The notes beneath the pieces were generated by a model, which saw nothing but the letters and a program-made list of their open reading frames with translations, was not told where the DNA came from and ran no database searches. From Streptomyces durocortorensis (lineage in GTDB: Bacteria; Actinomycetota; Actinomycetes; Streptomycetales; Streptomycetaceae), in the NCBI RefSeq assembly GCF_031760065.1, contig NZ_CP134500.1, forward strand, positions 4,216,001-4,280,000: 64,000 nucleotides of DNA, written 5' to 3'. Positions within the stretch are counted from its first letter, which is position 1; each line of letters begins with the position of its first letter. Position numbers and translations under genes: made by a program. Positions 52,536-60,726 of this stretch are shown here, piece after piece.

Positions 52536-53275
52536 CCTTGATTGCCAAGTCCTGGAACCGGGGCGTGGCGACGCTGACCCTGGACTCCCCGGTGAACCGG
52601 AACGCGCTGTCGGCGGCGCTGGTGGGAGAAGCGCGGGAGGCGCTGGAAGCCTGCGCCGCCGACGACACCGTACGGGCGATCGTCCTGACCCACACCGGGA
52701 CGACGTTCTGTGCCGGGGCGGACCTGACGGCGCCGCCCGACCCGGAGGCGTTCGTGGGCCTGATGCGGGCGATCGTGGAGCTGCCGAAGCCGGTGGTGTC
52801 CCGGGTGGAGGGCCACGTCCGGGCGGGCGGCCTGGGCCTGCTGGCGGCGTGCGACATCGCGGTGGCGGGCCGGGCGTCGTCCTTCGCCCTGACCGAGTCC
52901 CGCCTGGGCCTGGCCCCGGCGGTGATCTCCCTGACGCTCCTGCCGCGCCTGGACCGTACGGCGGCGAACCGCTACTACCTCACCGGGGAGCGGTTCGGCG
53001 CGGCGGAGGCGGCGAGGATCGGCCTGGTCACGCAGGCCGCCGGGGACCCGGAGGACGTGGACCGGGCGCTGGCCCCGGTCCTGGACGGGCTGCGCAGGGC
53101 GTCACCGCAGGGGCTGGCCGCATCGAAGGAGCTGGTCACGGCTACGGTTCTGAAGAGATTCGACCAGTACGCCGAAGACCTCATCGCCCGCTCCGCCGCG
53201 TTGTTCGCCTCCGAGGAGGCCAGGGAGGGGATGACGGCCTTCCTTGAACGACGGGACCCGGCATGGGTGCGGTGA
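52532..53275 (+). CDS. Enoyl-CoA hydratase/isomerase family protein
   Basis: The 247-residue crotonase has the oxyanion-hole loops FCAGADLTAPP and VRAGGLGLLAACDIAVAG, and the active-site region RLGLAPAVISLTLLPRLDRT. The second catalytic acid of hydratases is not clearly present near the expected position, so methylglutaconyl-CoA hydratase or isomerase roles are both open. The GTG overlaps the ligase stop (GTGA). It probably hydrates the carboxylated enoyl-CoA. Confidence 0.88.
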   Translation: MTLIAKSWNRGVATLTLDSPVNRNALSAALVGEAREALEACAADDTVRAIVLTHTGTTFCAGADLTAPPDPEAFVGLMRAIVELPKPVVSRVEGHVRAGGLGLLAACDIAVAGRASSFALTESRLGLAPAVISLTLLPRLDRTAANRYYLTGERFGAAEAARIGLVTQAAGDPEDVDRALAPVLDGLRRASPQGLAASKELVTATVLKRFDQYAEDLIARSAALFASEEAREGMTAFLERRDPAWVR

Positions 53276-53877
53276 CCTCTTCGTCCGCTTCTTCCACTCC
53301 CAAAGCCGCTCACGCGCCCAAGCAGGACCGCAGCCGGGCGACGCGACAGCGGCTCCTGGAGGCGGCGGTGGCCTGCCTGGCCGAACACGGCTGGGCGGGC
53401 TCCACCGTCTCCGCCGTCGCCGAGCGCGCCGGGGTCTCGCGGGGTGCGGCCCAGCACCACTTCCCGACCCGCGAGGACCTGTTCACGGGGGCGGTGGAGT
53501 ACGTGGCGGAGGAACGCTCGGCCGCCCTGCGCGCACTCCCCGTGCAGGGCCGCGCGGACGTGGTGGCGGCCCTCGTCGACCTCTACACGGGCCCCTTGTT
53601 CCGGGCCGCCCTCCACCTGTGGGTCGCCGCCTCCAACGAGGACCAACTGCGCCCGCGCGTCACGGAACTGGAGGCGCGGGTGGGCCGCGAGACCCACCGC
53701 ATCGCCGTCGAACTCCTGGGCGCGGACGAGTCGCGCCCGGGCGCCCGCGAAACGGTCCAGGGGCTGCTGGACATGGCCCGCGGCCTGGGCCTCGCCAACC
53801 TCCTCACCGACGACACCGCCCGGCGGGCGCGGGTGGTGGCGCAGTGGGGGGCGCTGGTGGAGGAGGGGCTGGGCTGA
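53263..53877 (+). CDS. TetR family regulator, end of the catabolic operon
   Basis: The 204-residue protein has the HTH region at about 25-70 (RQRLLEAAVACLAEHGWAGS, then ERAGVSRGAAQHHFPTREDL) and a helical ligand domain. It overlaps the hydratase gene by 13 bases (or by 4 if the GTG at 53272 is used). Position at the end of the operon suggests autogenous control through the CAAGC-GT-GCTTG box at 43381-43392. The likely inducer is an acyl-CoA of the pathway. Confidence 0.88.
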   Translation: MGAVTSSSASSTPKAAHAPKQDRSRATRQRLLEAAVACLAEHGWAGSTVSAVAERAGVSRGAAQHHFPTREDLFTGAVEYVAEERSAALRALPVQGRADVVAALVDLYTGPLFRAALHLWVAASNEDQLRPRVTELEARVGRETHRIAVELLGADESRPGARETVQGLLDMARGLGLANLLTDDTARRARVVAQWGALVEEGLG

Positions 53878-53926
53878 GCCCCGGCCGAGCCCGTACGGCG
53901 GTGTGCGGACAGTGGCGTACAGGGGG

Positions 53927-55171
53927 TCAGCCCTGGGAGGCGCTGCCGTCGTAGACGTTGTCAGGCGTGGCGATCCGGGTGACCGCGCGGGCGAGCAGGG
54001 TGGACGGCTCCTGGGTCCCGCTGAGGGAGTCCGTATTGATCGTGATGACCATGGTGGCCTTCTGCGCGGGCAGGTAGACGGTCACGGTCTCGTACCCCGG
54101 CAGGGAACCGTTGTGCCCGATCCACCCGTCGGCGTCGAAGATGCCCAGGCCGTAGCTGAGGCCCGGGAACCCGGTCGGCAGGGTTTTGAGCCGCTGCGCC
54201 TGGGTTTCGGGGCTGAGCAGTTCCCCGGTGGCGACGACCTTGGCCCAGCGGCGCAGGTCGTGCAGATCGGAGATCATCGCGCCGGCGGCCCACGCCCAGC
54301 TGGGGTTCCAGTCCGTGGCGTCCTCGGTCTCACCGCTCAGCGTCTGGTCGGTGTAGCCGTGCGCGTGCGGCTCGGGGAACTCGGCCCCGGTCGGGAAGAG
54401 CGTGTTGTGCAGGCGGGCCGGGCGGAGCACCCGCTCGTGGATGACGCGGTCGAGCCTCTGCCCGGTGACCTTCTCGATCACCAGGCCGAGCAGGACGAGG
54501 TTGGAGTTGGAGTACTGGAACTGCGCGCCCGGCTTGAAGGTGTTCTTGTGCTTCATGCCGTACGCGAGCACACCGCGCGGGGTGAACGAGCGGTACGGAT
54601 CGCTCAGCAGGTCGTGCACGAAGTCCGGGTCGGCGGTGTACGGGAACAGTCCGCTGCGCATCCCGGCGAGCTGGCGGAGCGTGATCCGGTCGCCGTTGCG
54701 CACGCCGGGGACGTAGGCGGAGATCGGGTCGTCCAGCTTGACGAGCTTGTCGTCGACGAGTTGGAGCAGCGCGGTGACCGTGAAGGTCTTGGTCTCACTG
54801 CCGATCCGGATACGGGTGTCGGCCGACATCGGCTCGCGGGTGACCGTGTTGGCGACGCCGTCGGCGTGGACGTAACTCCCCTTCCCCGGCATCCACAGCC
54901 CGACGACGGCGCCGGGAATGCCGGCCTGCTCGCGGACGTCCTCGATGGCCCTGTCCAGCCTGGCGGTCAGCTCGGGGCCGAGACCGCCGGGAGGACAGTC
55001 GTCCTCGCCGTGCGGGGTGTGCCGGTCGTGCTGATCGTTCCCGTGCTGCCGGTCGTGCCGATCGAGGCCCGCGGCGTGGACCGCCGGGGCGGGAGCCACG
55101 GCCATCGGGGCCAGGACGGCGGCCGCGAGCAGCATCGCGGCGAACAGACGTCGAGTGGGGGAGCGTCGCAT
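53927..55171 (-). CDS. Secreted serine hydrolase, D-alanyl-D-alanine carboxypeptidase-like
   Basis: The 414-residue precursor has a signal peptide (RRLFAAMLLAAAVLAPMAVA), a His/Asp-rich spacer (GLDRHDRQHGNDQHDRH) and a class C beta-lactamase-fold domain. The SxxK motif is SETKTFT near residue 127, YSNSN near 220 serves as YxN, and HNGS near 360 as HxG. It is extracellular and may trim peptidoglycan peptides or act as an esterase. The ATG at 55171 is chosen because it places the basic signal-peptide start correctly. Confidence 0.88.
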   Translation of the reverse strand: MRRSPTRRLFAAMLLAAAVLAPMAVAPAPAVHAAGLDRHDRQHGNDQHDRHTPHGEDDCPPGGLGPELTARLDRAIEDVREQAGIPGAVVGLWMPGKGSYVHADGVANTVTREPMSADTRIRIGSETKTFTVTALLQLVDDKLVKLDDPISAYVPGVRNGDRITLRQLAGMRSGLFPYTADPDFVHDLLSDPYRSFTPRGVLAYGMKHKNTFKPGAQFQYSNSNLVLLGLVIEKVTGQRLDRVIHERVLRPARLHNTLFPTGAEFPEPHAHGYTDQTLSGETEDATDWNPSWAWAAGAMISDLHDLRRWAKVVATGELLSPETQAQRLKTLPTGFPGLSYGLGIFDADGWIGHNGSLPGYETVTVYLPAQKATMVITINTDSLSGTQEPSTLLARAVTRIATPDNVYDGSASQG

Positions 55172-55318
55172 GTGGGGGTGCCTCTTCCGGACGGGGGAGG
55201 GGGACGGAGCGGACGCAACGACACCATCCGGCCCCGGCCTCCGCACCGCACCCCGGCCGCGCCCTGCCAAGTCCACTCGATCGGAGCCGCGCGGTAGGGG
55301 CCGTCTGCTGTGGTGGCG

Positions 55319-55741
55319 TCAGGAGGACTGGGCCCGGGGGCGGTCGCGGGAGTCCTCGCCGGCCGGGACGGGTGTCGCCTGGTGGTAGTACATGCGCCAG
55401 GCCGTCCCCGTGCCGTCGGGCTGCCTGCGCCACAGCGAACTGCGGCGGGCCCGCCTGCCGTCGATGAGGCTCTCGTACGTGAGGTGCACGATCCCGGGTG
55501 CCAGGACGACCCCGGTCATGCCGGACGGCTCGTGGCGCGGTCCGCCCGCGTCGCCGCCGTCCAGATCGGGGAGGGCATCGAGCATCTCCGCGTACGTCCA
55601 CCGCCGCCCCGAAGACCCGACTTCGACGAACTCAGGGTCGAGGAGCTGCTGGGCGAGCGATGGGGAGGAGCGGACGGCGGGGTCCATCAGTCGCAGCTCG
55701 GCGGCGATGGCGGCGTCGACGTCGGTTGTCTCTTGGCTCAT
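55319..55741 (-). CDS. DUF4440/NTF2-like protein
   Basis: The 140-residue protein has the SnoaL/DUF4440 pattern of NTF2-like folds: IAAELRLMDPAVRSSPSLAQ, then LLDPEFVEVGSSGRRWTYAE, then IVHLTYESLIDGRRARRSSL and WRMYYHQATPVP. Members are small ligand-binding or enzymatic proteins of unknown role. It stops 147 bases from the secreted hydrolase gene and starts 4 bases from the PIN toxin stop, so it might share a transcript with the toxin pair. Confidence 0.85.
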   Translation of the reverse strand: MSQETTDVDAAIAAELRLMDPAVRSSPSLAQQLLDPEFVEVGSSGRRWTYAEMLDALPDLDGGDAGGPRHEPSGMTGVVLAPGIVHLTYESLIDGRRARRSSLWRRQPDGTGTAWRMYYHQATPVPAGEDSRDRPRAQSS

Positions 55742-55745
55742 CCCG

Positions 55746-56153
55746 TCATTCTCCGTCGCGGAGATCGGTCACCGTGCAGCGGAGGCCGGGGGCCGCCGCG
55801 AGCTTTCGGTTCGCCGTCACGAGCTCGGCGTTCAGCATCTCTGCCAGGGCGACGTAAGAGGCGTCGTAGGGCCACATGTTGTGCCGGAGCTCCCAGATAC
55901 GGGGCAGCAGGGGAGCGTGGTCGTATCGGTGCAGCTGCATGCGCCCCAGCAGGTCGAGCGCTCGGACGGCCTCGCTCTCGGGCAGCTTGTTGCCGCGGAC
56001 CAGGCCGCGCAGGACCGACGCGCACTCCAGATCTACCGCGTGCGGCGCGGCGAGCCGACTGCCTGCTGTACGTGTCCGGACGCGTTCGGCGAGGGCGTCC
56101 GACCCCACGAGGAACTCCACGAGTGCGGAGGTGTCGAGAACCTGCACATTCAC
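55746..56153 (-). CDS. PIN-domain toxin, VapC-like (second pair)
   Basis: The 135-residue protein shows the PIN acidic residues in VQVLDTSALVEFLVG (Asp near 7), APHAVDLECASVLRGLVRGN (Glu near 43) and MWPYDASYVALAEMLNAELV (Asp near 97). It should be an RNase, neutralised by the product of the gene just upstream. It overlaps the antitoxin gene by ATGA. Its sequence differs clearly from the toxin at 42560. Confidence 0.88.
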   Translation of the reverse strand: MNVQVLDTSALVEFLVGSDALAERVRTRTAGSRLAAPHAVDLECASVLRGLVRGNKLPESEAVRALDLLGRMQLHRYDHAPLLPRIWELRHNMWPYDASYVALAEMLNAELVTANRKLAAAPGLRCTVTDLRDGE

Positions 56154-56386
56154 GAACGAGCCTCGCGCATCTCGGCCAGGGCGTCGGACACGTCGTCGGC
56201 GGTGACCTGCCCGCGTGCGGCGATGCCGCGTGCCTGCTCGGCGGCTTCCTCAGGGGTCAGCAAGGCCGCCTCGCCCGTCAGGAGCTGAAGGAGGTAGGCC
56301 TGAAGGGACTGCCCGGACCGGGCGGCTCGGACCTTCAAGGTCGTCACTGTCTCGTCCGGGACTTCGCGAAGGTGGATGGTAGCCAT
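56150..56386 (-). CDS. Antitoxin with FitA/RHH-like N-terminus
   Basis: The 78-residue protein begins MATIHLREVPDETVTTLKVR, then RAARSGQSLQAYLLQLL, an Arc/FitA-type ribbon-helix-helix. The acidic tail (GQVTADDVSDALAEM) suits toxin binding. Two 12-base direct repeats of TGAAAGCATTCT lie at and just upstream of its start codon, likely as operator sites. It overlaps the toxin gene by 4 bases. Confidence 0.88.
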   Translation of the reverse strand: MATIHLREVPDETVTTLKVRAARSGQSLQAYLLQLLTGEAALLTPEEAAEQARGIAARGQVTADDVSDALAEMREARS

Positions 56387-56417
56387 GAAAGCATTCTAGA
56401 TTCATTGAAAGCATTCT
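56386..56417. promoter_or_regulatory. Direct repeats at the second antitoxin promoter
   Basis: TGAAAGCATTCT occurs at 56386-56397 and 56406-56417, 20 bases apart. The region is markedly AT-rich for this genome, which fits a core promoter with autoregulatory sites. Confidence 0.6.
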
Positions 56418-56484
56418 GCTAGCAATGTGTGGGCGGGGCGGGGCGGGGCGGAGGGGCACGGGCAGGTCCGCCGGACTTCCGGCC

Positions 56485-57663
56485 TCATCGGACCCTGAGC
56501 AGCTCACGGAGACCGGCGACGTGCGCGCCGACGTCGGGGCCGTCCGGGGCGTCAGGGATCGCTGGGGGCTCGGTGCGGTGATCGGGACGGCAGTGGCGGC
56601 AGAGGCCGTCGGGGAGGGCCTCGGGGCGGCCGGGAGTGCCGCAGTCGGTGCACTCCACCAGGAGGTGGCGTGGGGAGTCGGGGGCCGGGCCGTGGGGTGA
56701 GGCACCTTCGAGTGAGGCGCCTTCGGCGGGCAGCAGGGGCGGCATCTTGTCGATGAGGCGGGAGCGGAGGAAGCCGAGGGGGTGGTCGACGTGGGGCGGC
56801 AGCCCTGCGGTGAGGGCCATGGTCAGGCAGTCGACGGTCACGCCCCGGGCCAGCCACTTCGCCGCCAGCGCTTCCAGGCCGGCGCAATCGCCGGCGGAGA
56901 GCGTCAACCGCTCGTCCTTGCGCCCGAGGTGAGCGAGGGCGAGGTAGGCGGGGGAGGGCGGCGCCCCGGTCCGGGCTGGGGCTTCGCCCGCGCCGCCGGT
57001 CGCGCTCTTGCTTCCGGTCGCGCCTTCGGTCTCGCTCCCGGTCGCGAGGCGTTGGTGCGGTACGGGGGTGGGGGCCAGGACCGCCGCAGGTTGAGGGGCC
57101 CCGTCTGACTGCGGGGCCTCGGCAGCCTGCGGGGCCTCGGGGCCCTCAGCCGCTGCGGATGGCGGTTCCTCGGCCGGGACCCAGGGCGGGGGCGGCGGGG
57201 CAGCGGTGTCGGGAGTGCCGGGCGTCGGCGCCGCCGGTGCCGGGGTGGCGGGCCGGTGGGCGTTCTCGGCGGTCAGGTAGGCGTTCCACCACTCGTTGTC
57301 GCGGGCGGTGCGCGACCAGTAGGTCCGGAAGACCCAGCGCGTCTCGTCCCCCACGCCGACCTCGCACCGGGCGCGCCGGAGGTGCCCGGCGACGGAGAGC
57401 GTCTTCAGCGCGGTGCCGATGGCCTGTTGCCCGTAGAGCGGGAGCTGCTTGGCCAGGGACTTCACGCTCATCAGAGCACCTTCGGGGAGGCGGTCGTTGA
57501 ACCCGGCGACATAGCGCTCACGGAGGGGGAGGAAGGCGAAGTCGCCGGAGGTGGGCGGGAGTTGCTGCGGCGCTGATTGCTTGCCGTAGCCGGGCTTCGC
57601 CATCGGGTGTGCGCGTGAGGATGCAGGGGTGAGCGGGGCAGAGCTAGGGTGCGTGGTAGCCAC
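56485..57663 (-). CDS. Winged-helix plus zinc-knuckle DNA-binding protein, copy B
   Basis: The 392-residue product is a full-length paralog of the protein at 22625-23692. Shared motifs are MAKPGYGK, RERYVAGFNDRLPEGALMSV, LAKQLPLYGQQAI, LSVAGHLRRARC, then SPAYLALAHLGRKDERLTLS and WLARGVTVDCLTMALTAGLP. The C-terminal knuckle is CTDCGTPGRPE and GLCRHC. A longer Pro/Ala-rich linker accounts for the extra 37 residues. It too is preceded by the conserved leader, which it may bind. It is encoded on the minus strand, opposite to copy A. The function is unknown. Confidence 0.8.
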   Translation of the reverse strand: MATTHPSSAPLTPASSRAHPMAKPGYGKQSAPQQLPPTSGDFAFLPLRERYVAGFNDRLPEGALMSVKSLAKQLPLYGQQAIGTALKTLSVAGHLRRARCEVGVGDETRWVFRTYWSRTARDNEWWNAYLTAENAHRPATPAPAAPTPGTPDTAAPPPPPWVPAEEPPSAAAEGPEAPQAAEAPQSDGAPQPAAVLAPTPVPHQRLATGSETEGATGSKSATGGAGEAPARTGAPPSPAYLALAHLGRKDERLTLSAGDCAGLEALAAKWLARGVTVDCLTMALTAGLPPHVDHPLGFLRSRLIDKMPPLLPAEGASLEGASPHGPAPDSPRHLLVECTDCGTPGRPEALPDGLCRHCRPDHRTEPPAIPDAPDGPDVGAHVAGLRELLRVR

Positions 57664-58050
57664 GGGATCGACTTTCTAGGGTAGCGATCTTGCGGTGAGA
57701 CCCCGGCCTGGTGCTTGCTACACCGCGTCGGGGTCGTTTGGTTCTCGAACCGTAAGCAGTCGCGACGGCGCGCCGCAAGCCACCGCGAATAGTCATACTT
57801 GCAGGCCGTGACGGGTCGGGTAGGTAGGGAGGGTTTCCCCAACCCCCTTCTCCTACCCACCTGTTAAAGAAGGCGCTCGAATCCCGGGTCTCGCATCCCG
57901 ACGCTCGAACCCCGGGCCCCGAGCTTCGGGCCGGGACCTCGTTCACGTACACCCGGAAGAGTGAAGAGGACCTCTCGAAGCCAGGAACCCGAGCGTCGGG
58001 ACTCGGGACCCGGGGACCGGAACTCCAGGCCGCGATTCGGGACCCGGGAA
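57664..58050 (-). promoter_or_regulatory. Conserved structured leader, copy B
   Basis: This non-coding stretch is the reverse-strand counterpart of 22328-22624 and leads into the copy B gene. The clear match runs from about 57963 down to 57664. Identical runs of 28 and 31 bases lie at 57720-57747 and 57683-57713. Further from the gene it holds CCCGGG-centred repeats at 57878-57893, 57904-57923, 57997-58020 and 58034-58049, more than copy A. The hairpin region corresponds to about 57820-57865. It abuts the 3' end of the lipoprotein gene at 58054. Confidence 0.65.
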
Positions 58051-58053
58051 CGA

Positions 58054-58596
58054 TCACTTCCAGACGGCGACCGTCTCGTTCTTGGCGCCCTCGACCCACG
58101 TCACCTCGGACGGTGCCGAAGTGTCACCCTCGGCGCTGAGGTAGATGCTGCATGCCTCGTACGTCTCCCCCTGGGGGGCCTTGTTGAAGTCCGAGGAGGA
58201 CTGGTCATCGGTGCACTTCTCGAACTTCGGCGCCGGGGAGTAGCTCAGCTCACCGTCGTCGCCGACGGTGGGGGTGGGGAAGCTGGGCAGGATGCTCAGA
58301 CGGGTGAGCCGGTTCTTGTCGTTGGCGACGTCGAAGGAGGGGCCCTTGACGTCGCCGTCCTTGGTCTTGGTGACGCGGTAGTGCAGGTAGTACGGCGTCC
58401 GCCCGTCGTACTTCGCGGCGTCCTTCAACGAGGTAAGATCCCCGGCGCTTCCCGCCTCGACCCGAACCACCGTCACATCGACGCCGTCACCGGTGGCCTC
58501 CTCCCCGTACCCGAGCTCCTGCCCGGACCCGGAACAGGCGGTGAGGGCGGCGGCGGACACGGCGAGCAGGACGACGAACGGTGGGCGGATCTTCAC
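58054..58596 (-). CDS. Lipoprotein, unknown
   Basis: The 180-residue precursor has a signal peptide with lipobox LTAC (FVVLLAVSAAALTACSG, Cys at about 19). The mature part has a YYLHYRVTKTKDGDVKGPSF strand region and two Cys (FEKCTDDQSS, EACSIYLS) that may form a disulfide. It looks like a small beta-sandwich (DUF4352-like in general appearance). The GTG at 58596 has GGAGG 6 bases upstream. It should be anchored to the membrane. The function is unknown. Confidence 0.8.
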   Translation of the reverse strand: MKIRPPFVVLLAVSAAALTACSGSGQELGYGEEATGDGVDVTVVRVEAGSAGDLTSLKDAAKYDGRTPYYLHYRVTKTKDGDVKGPSFDVANDKNRLTRLSILPSFPTPTVGDDGELSYSPAPKFEKCTDDQSSSDFNKAPQGETYEACSIYLSAEGDTSAPSEVTWVEGAKNETVAVWK

Positions 58597-58953
58597 GGTG
58601 GTCCTCCAGGACGACGGTTGGTCTACGGCCGAGTCTGTGGCAACCAACGGGCCGATAGCGGGGATTGGGTGTAATCGCCACCTGACCATTCCCACGCCGT
58701 TCCTGTCTCTTCGGTTCCTGTTCATTCCGCGCCCACGGGCTGTTGGGCGGATCAGCGAGCGTTTTCACCGCTGCCTCTCCAGGGTGGGGGCGGCCTTGGC
58801 GATTGACGTCATTCGATTCGGGCTGCACCGCGATCCGCGATAAATGCGCCAGGACTTGAGTTGTGCCTTCCACGTTCGACGGGCGATCGGGGCATGGCCC
58901 GTGCCTGGCGATCACCGAGCTTGCCTCGCCCCGGGCGAACCTCAGGGCAAGGA
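58597..58953. other. Gap between the lipoprotein and the kinase-like gene
   Basis: No convincing gene is visible in this 357-base region. It holds the ribosome site and presumed promoter of the lipoprotein gene (minus strand, from 58597), and the 3' flank of the kinase-like gene. No clear hairpin stands out. Confidence 0.4.
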
Positions 58954-59724
58954 CTACCGCGAGGAGCCGGAGGGCGGCGGCACCAGCCTCGGGCGCGCGA
59001 AATCCGTGTTGTCGATGAGCGCGTCCATCCCCGGCAGCGGGTCCACCTCGTCGAGATAGATGCGCTCGGCCGCCAGATACCGGTCGCGGTGGATCGCCTC
59101 CGCGTCCGAGCCCGCCCAGTCCTGGTCGCGCTCCGCGCCCCGGCGTACGGAGAGTTCGGCGTCCACGTCCATCCAGATGCGGAAGTCCCAGTACGCGTCG
59201 ATCTCGGGCAGGAACGCGAAGACGCCGTCCACGATCAGCACCGAGTCCGGGGTGAGCGGGGTCCTGTCGGCCGCGTGGCCCTTCTGTGTGAGCGGGTCGA
59301 TCGAGCAGAGGGCGCAGGAAGCCGCCTCGGGGGAGCGGCAGGGGTCCAGGAGGAGGCGCTTGGCCGTGGCGTAGTCGTACGCGTTGCGGTAGTAGCCCTC
59401 GCCGGACTCCCGGTCGTACAGGTGGCGGTCCTTCCACGGGTTCTTGAAGTCGTCGAGCGTGGCCCGCAGCACGGGGCGGCCCGACTTGGCTATCTCCGCG
59501 CCCAGTTCGTGGCCGAAGCTCGTCTTTCCCGCTGCCGTGAAGCCGTCGATTCCTACGAGCAGGCGGCCCGTTCCGCCCGTCAGGACCCGGTCCGCGAGCG
59601 ACGAGACCAGGAGGCTCCGTTCGGGCGAGGCCGGAGGGGGACAGGGCTGTTGCCAGGACGAGGTCGAAGTGTGCACGGTCGAAGCGTGCACGCCTGCGGC
59701 TGTAGTTGCTTCTTGCGGTCCCAT
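58954..59724 (-). CDS. Uridine kinase-like P-loop protein
   Basis: The 256-residue product (from the ATG at 59724) has a P-loop GIDGFTAAGKTSFGHELG, the phosphate-acceptor region LRATLDDFKNPWKDRHLYDR, and a Walker-B-like VLIVDGVFAFLPEI. It is related to uridine kinase/phosphoribulokinase (PRK family) proteins but lacks a full uridine motif set, so the substrate could be another small molecule. The N-terminal start is uncertain: ATGs at 59745 and 59724 both lack a clear ribosome site, and the true start may lie further in. Confidence 0.75.
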   Translation of the reverse strand: MGPQEATTAAGVHASTVHTSTSSWQQPCPPPASPERSLLVSSLADRVLTGGTGRLLVGIDGFTAAGKTSFGHELGAEIAKSGRPVLRATLDDFKNPWKDRHLYDRESGEGYYRNAYDYATAKRLLLDPCRSPEAASCALCSIDPLTQKGHAADRTPLTPDSVLIVDGVFAFLPEIDAYWDFRIWMDVDAELSVRRGAERDQDWAGSDAEAIHRDRYLAAERIYLDEVDPLPGMDALIDNTDFARPRLVPPPSGSSR

Positions 59725-59730
59725 GCGGGG

Positions 59731-59775
59731 GAATCTATGCCGCATCGACACGCGAGAGAATCCATGCCGCATCAA
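59731..59775. repeat. Direct repeat GAATCYATGCCGCATC
   Basis: GAATCTATGCCGCATC and GAATCCATGCCGCATC lie 28 bases apart (first near 59731, second near 59759) just upstream of the kinase-like gene start. They may be regulator half-sites. Confidence 0.5.
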
Positions 59776-59897
59776 GCGGTGTCCGTTCCGTTCGCGACGG
59801 CTCGCGGCCTGCGGTTCCGGGCACGGCCCTCTCGCCGGACGGCGCGCGGGGGATCGGCCTGCCCCGTTCCTGAGCACCGCCCGGCGACCGCCCGCAG

Positions 59898-59946
59898 GCC
59901 GGGTTCAGGCCGGGTTCAGGCCGGTTCAGCCCGGGTTCAGGCGGGG
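59898..59946. repeat. GCCGGGTTCAG tandem repeats
   Basis: Four or five imperfect copies of a unit of about 11 bases lie at the 3' end of the DM13 gene. Confidence 0.6.
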
Positions 59947-60527
59947 TTGAGTTCGGCGGCCCCGAAGGAGACGCTGAAGCGGGCGCACCAGATGCTTACG
60001 CTCGTGAACCGGTCGAGGTCGATGTCGGTCGGCAGGGCGTAGTTCTGGTCGCCCTTGTTGCCCTTGAGTTTGCCGAGGTTCTCGTACGCGCCATCGTCGA
60101 ACACGCGCCAGCCGGCCGTGCCCTCCTTGACCGGGGCGTCGGTGATCCACACCTGAAGGTCGGGGCCGTTGCTGGTGTCCAGGCCCTCCAGGCGCAGCGT
60201 CCGTGAGCCGTCGGGCAGGAGCACCACCTTGACCGTGCCGGTCGTGCGGTGCTCGTGGCTGATCAGTTCGCCGGTCGCCAGTGTCGTCGGTCCCGGCGGG
60301 GCCGTGGGCGCGGAGGCGCCTGGGGCAGGGGGAGCCGTCTGCGGCGGGGCGGTGGGCACGACCAGCTCCTCGCGTACGGTCTCGTCCTGCCACAGCTTCC
60401 AGGGCTGGAACCAGTACAGCCCCGCGGTCGCAACCAGTGCGAAGGCGATCAGCGCGCCGACGATCACCGGCCGACTCCAGGGCCGTCGCTTCGGGGTGTC
60501 TCGGGGCGTCGGGTCGGGCATGGTCAC
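59937..60527 (-). CDS. Membrane-anchored DM13-domain protein
   Basis: The 196-residue product has one N-terminal membrane segment (PVIVGALIAFALVATAGLYW), a Pro/Ala-rich spacer and a C-terminal DM13 domain with GPDLQVWITDAPV, DGAYENLGKLKGNKGDQNY and the conserved Cys in SIWCARFSVSFGAAEL. DM13 domains are extracellular electron-transfer or redox-sensing domains. The GTG at 60527 (or ATG at 60521) begins the frame. It is divergent from the response regulator gene, with 199 bases between the starts. Confidence 0.85.
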   Translation of the reverse strand: MTMPDPTPRDTPKRRPWSRPVIVGALIAFALVATAGLYWFQPWKLWQDETVREELVVPTAPPQTAPPAPGASAPTAPPGPTTLATGELISHEHRTTGTVKVVLLPDGSRTLRLEGLDTSNGPDLQVWITDAPVKEGTAGWRVFDDGAYENLGKLKGNKGDQNYALPTDIDLDRFTSVSIWCARFSVSFGAAELNPA

Positions 60528-60726
60528 GGTTCCTGTTCTTCTTCGACCTGCCGGGCGGGTGCCGCCGCGGACGAGTCACTGCTCCGGAGAGGGCGGGAGG
60601 CGTGGGATTCACCCTACGAAAGATGAATGGACATAAAGGGCTTCAAGTTCTTACGAAACCGGGACGTCCGCGGCCGGGCTGGGGCCTGCCCACCCGGTCG
60701 GCCCGGGCCGGTGCGAGGCTGAAGGT

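Noticed and set aside
59898..59946. GGTTCAG-rich repeats as a CRISPR array
   Set aside because: The units are short, imperfect and contiguous with no spacers, and no cas gene is nearby.
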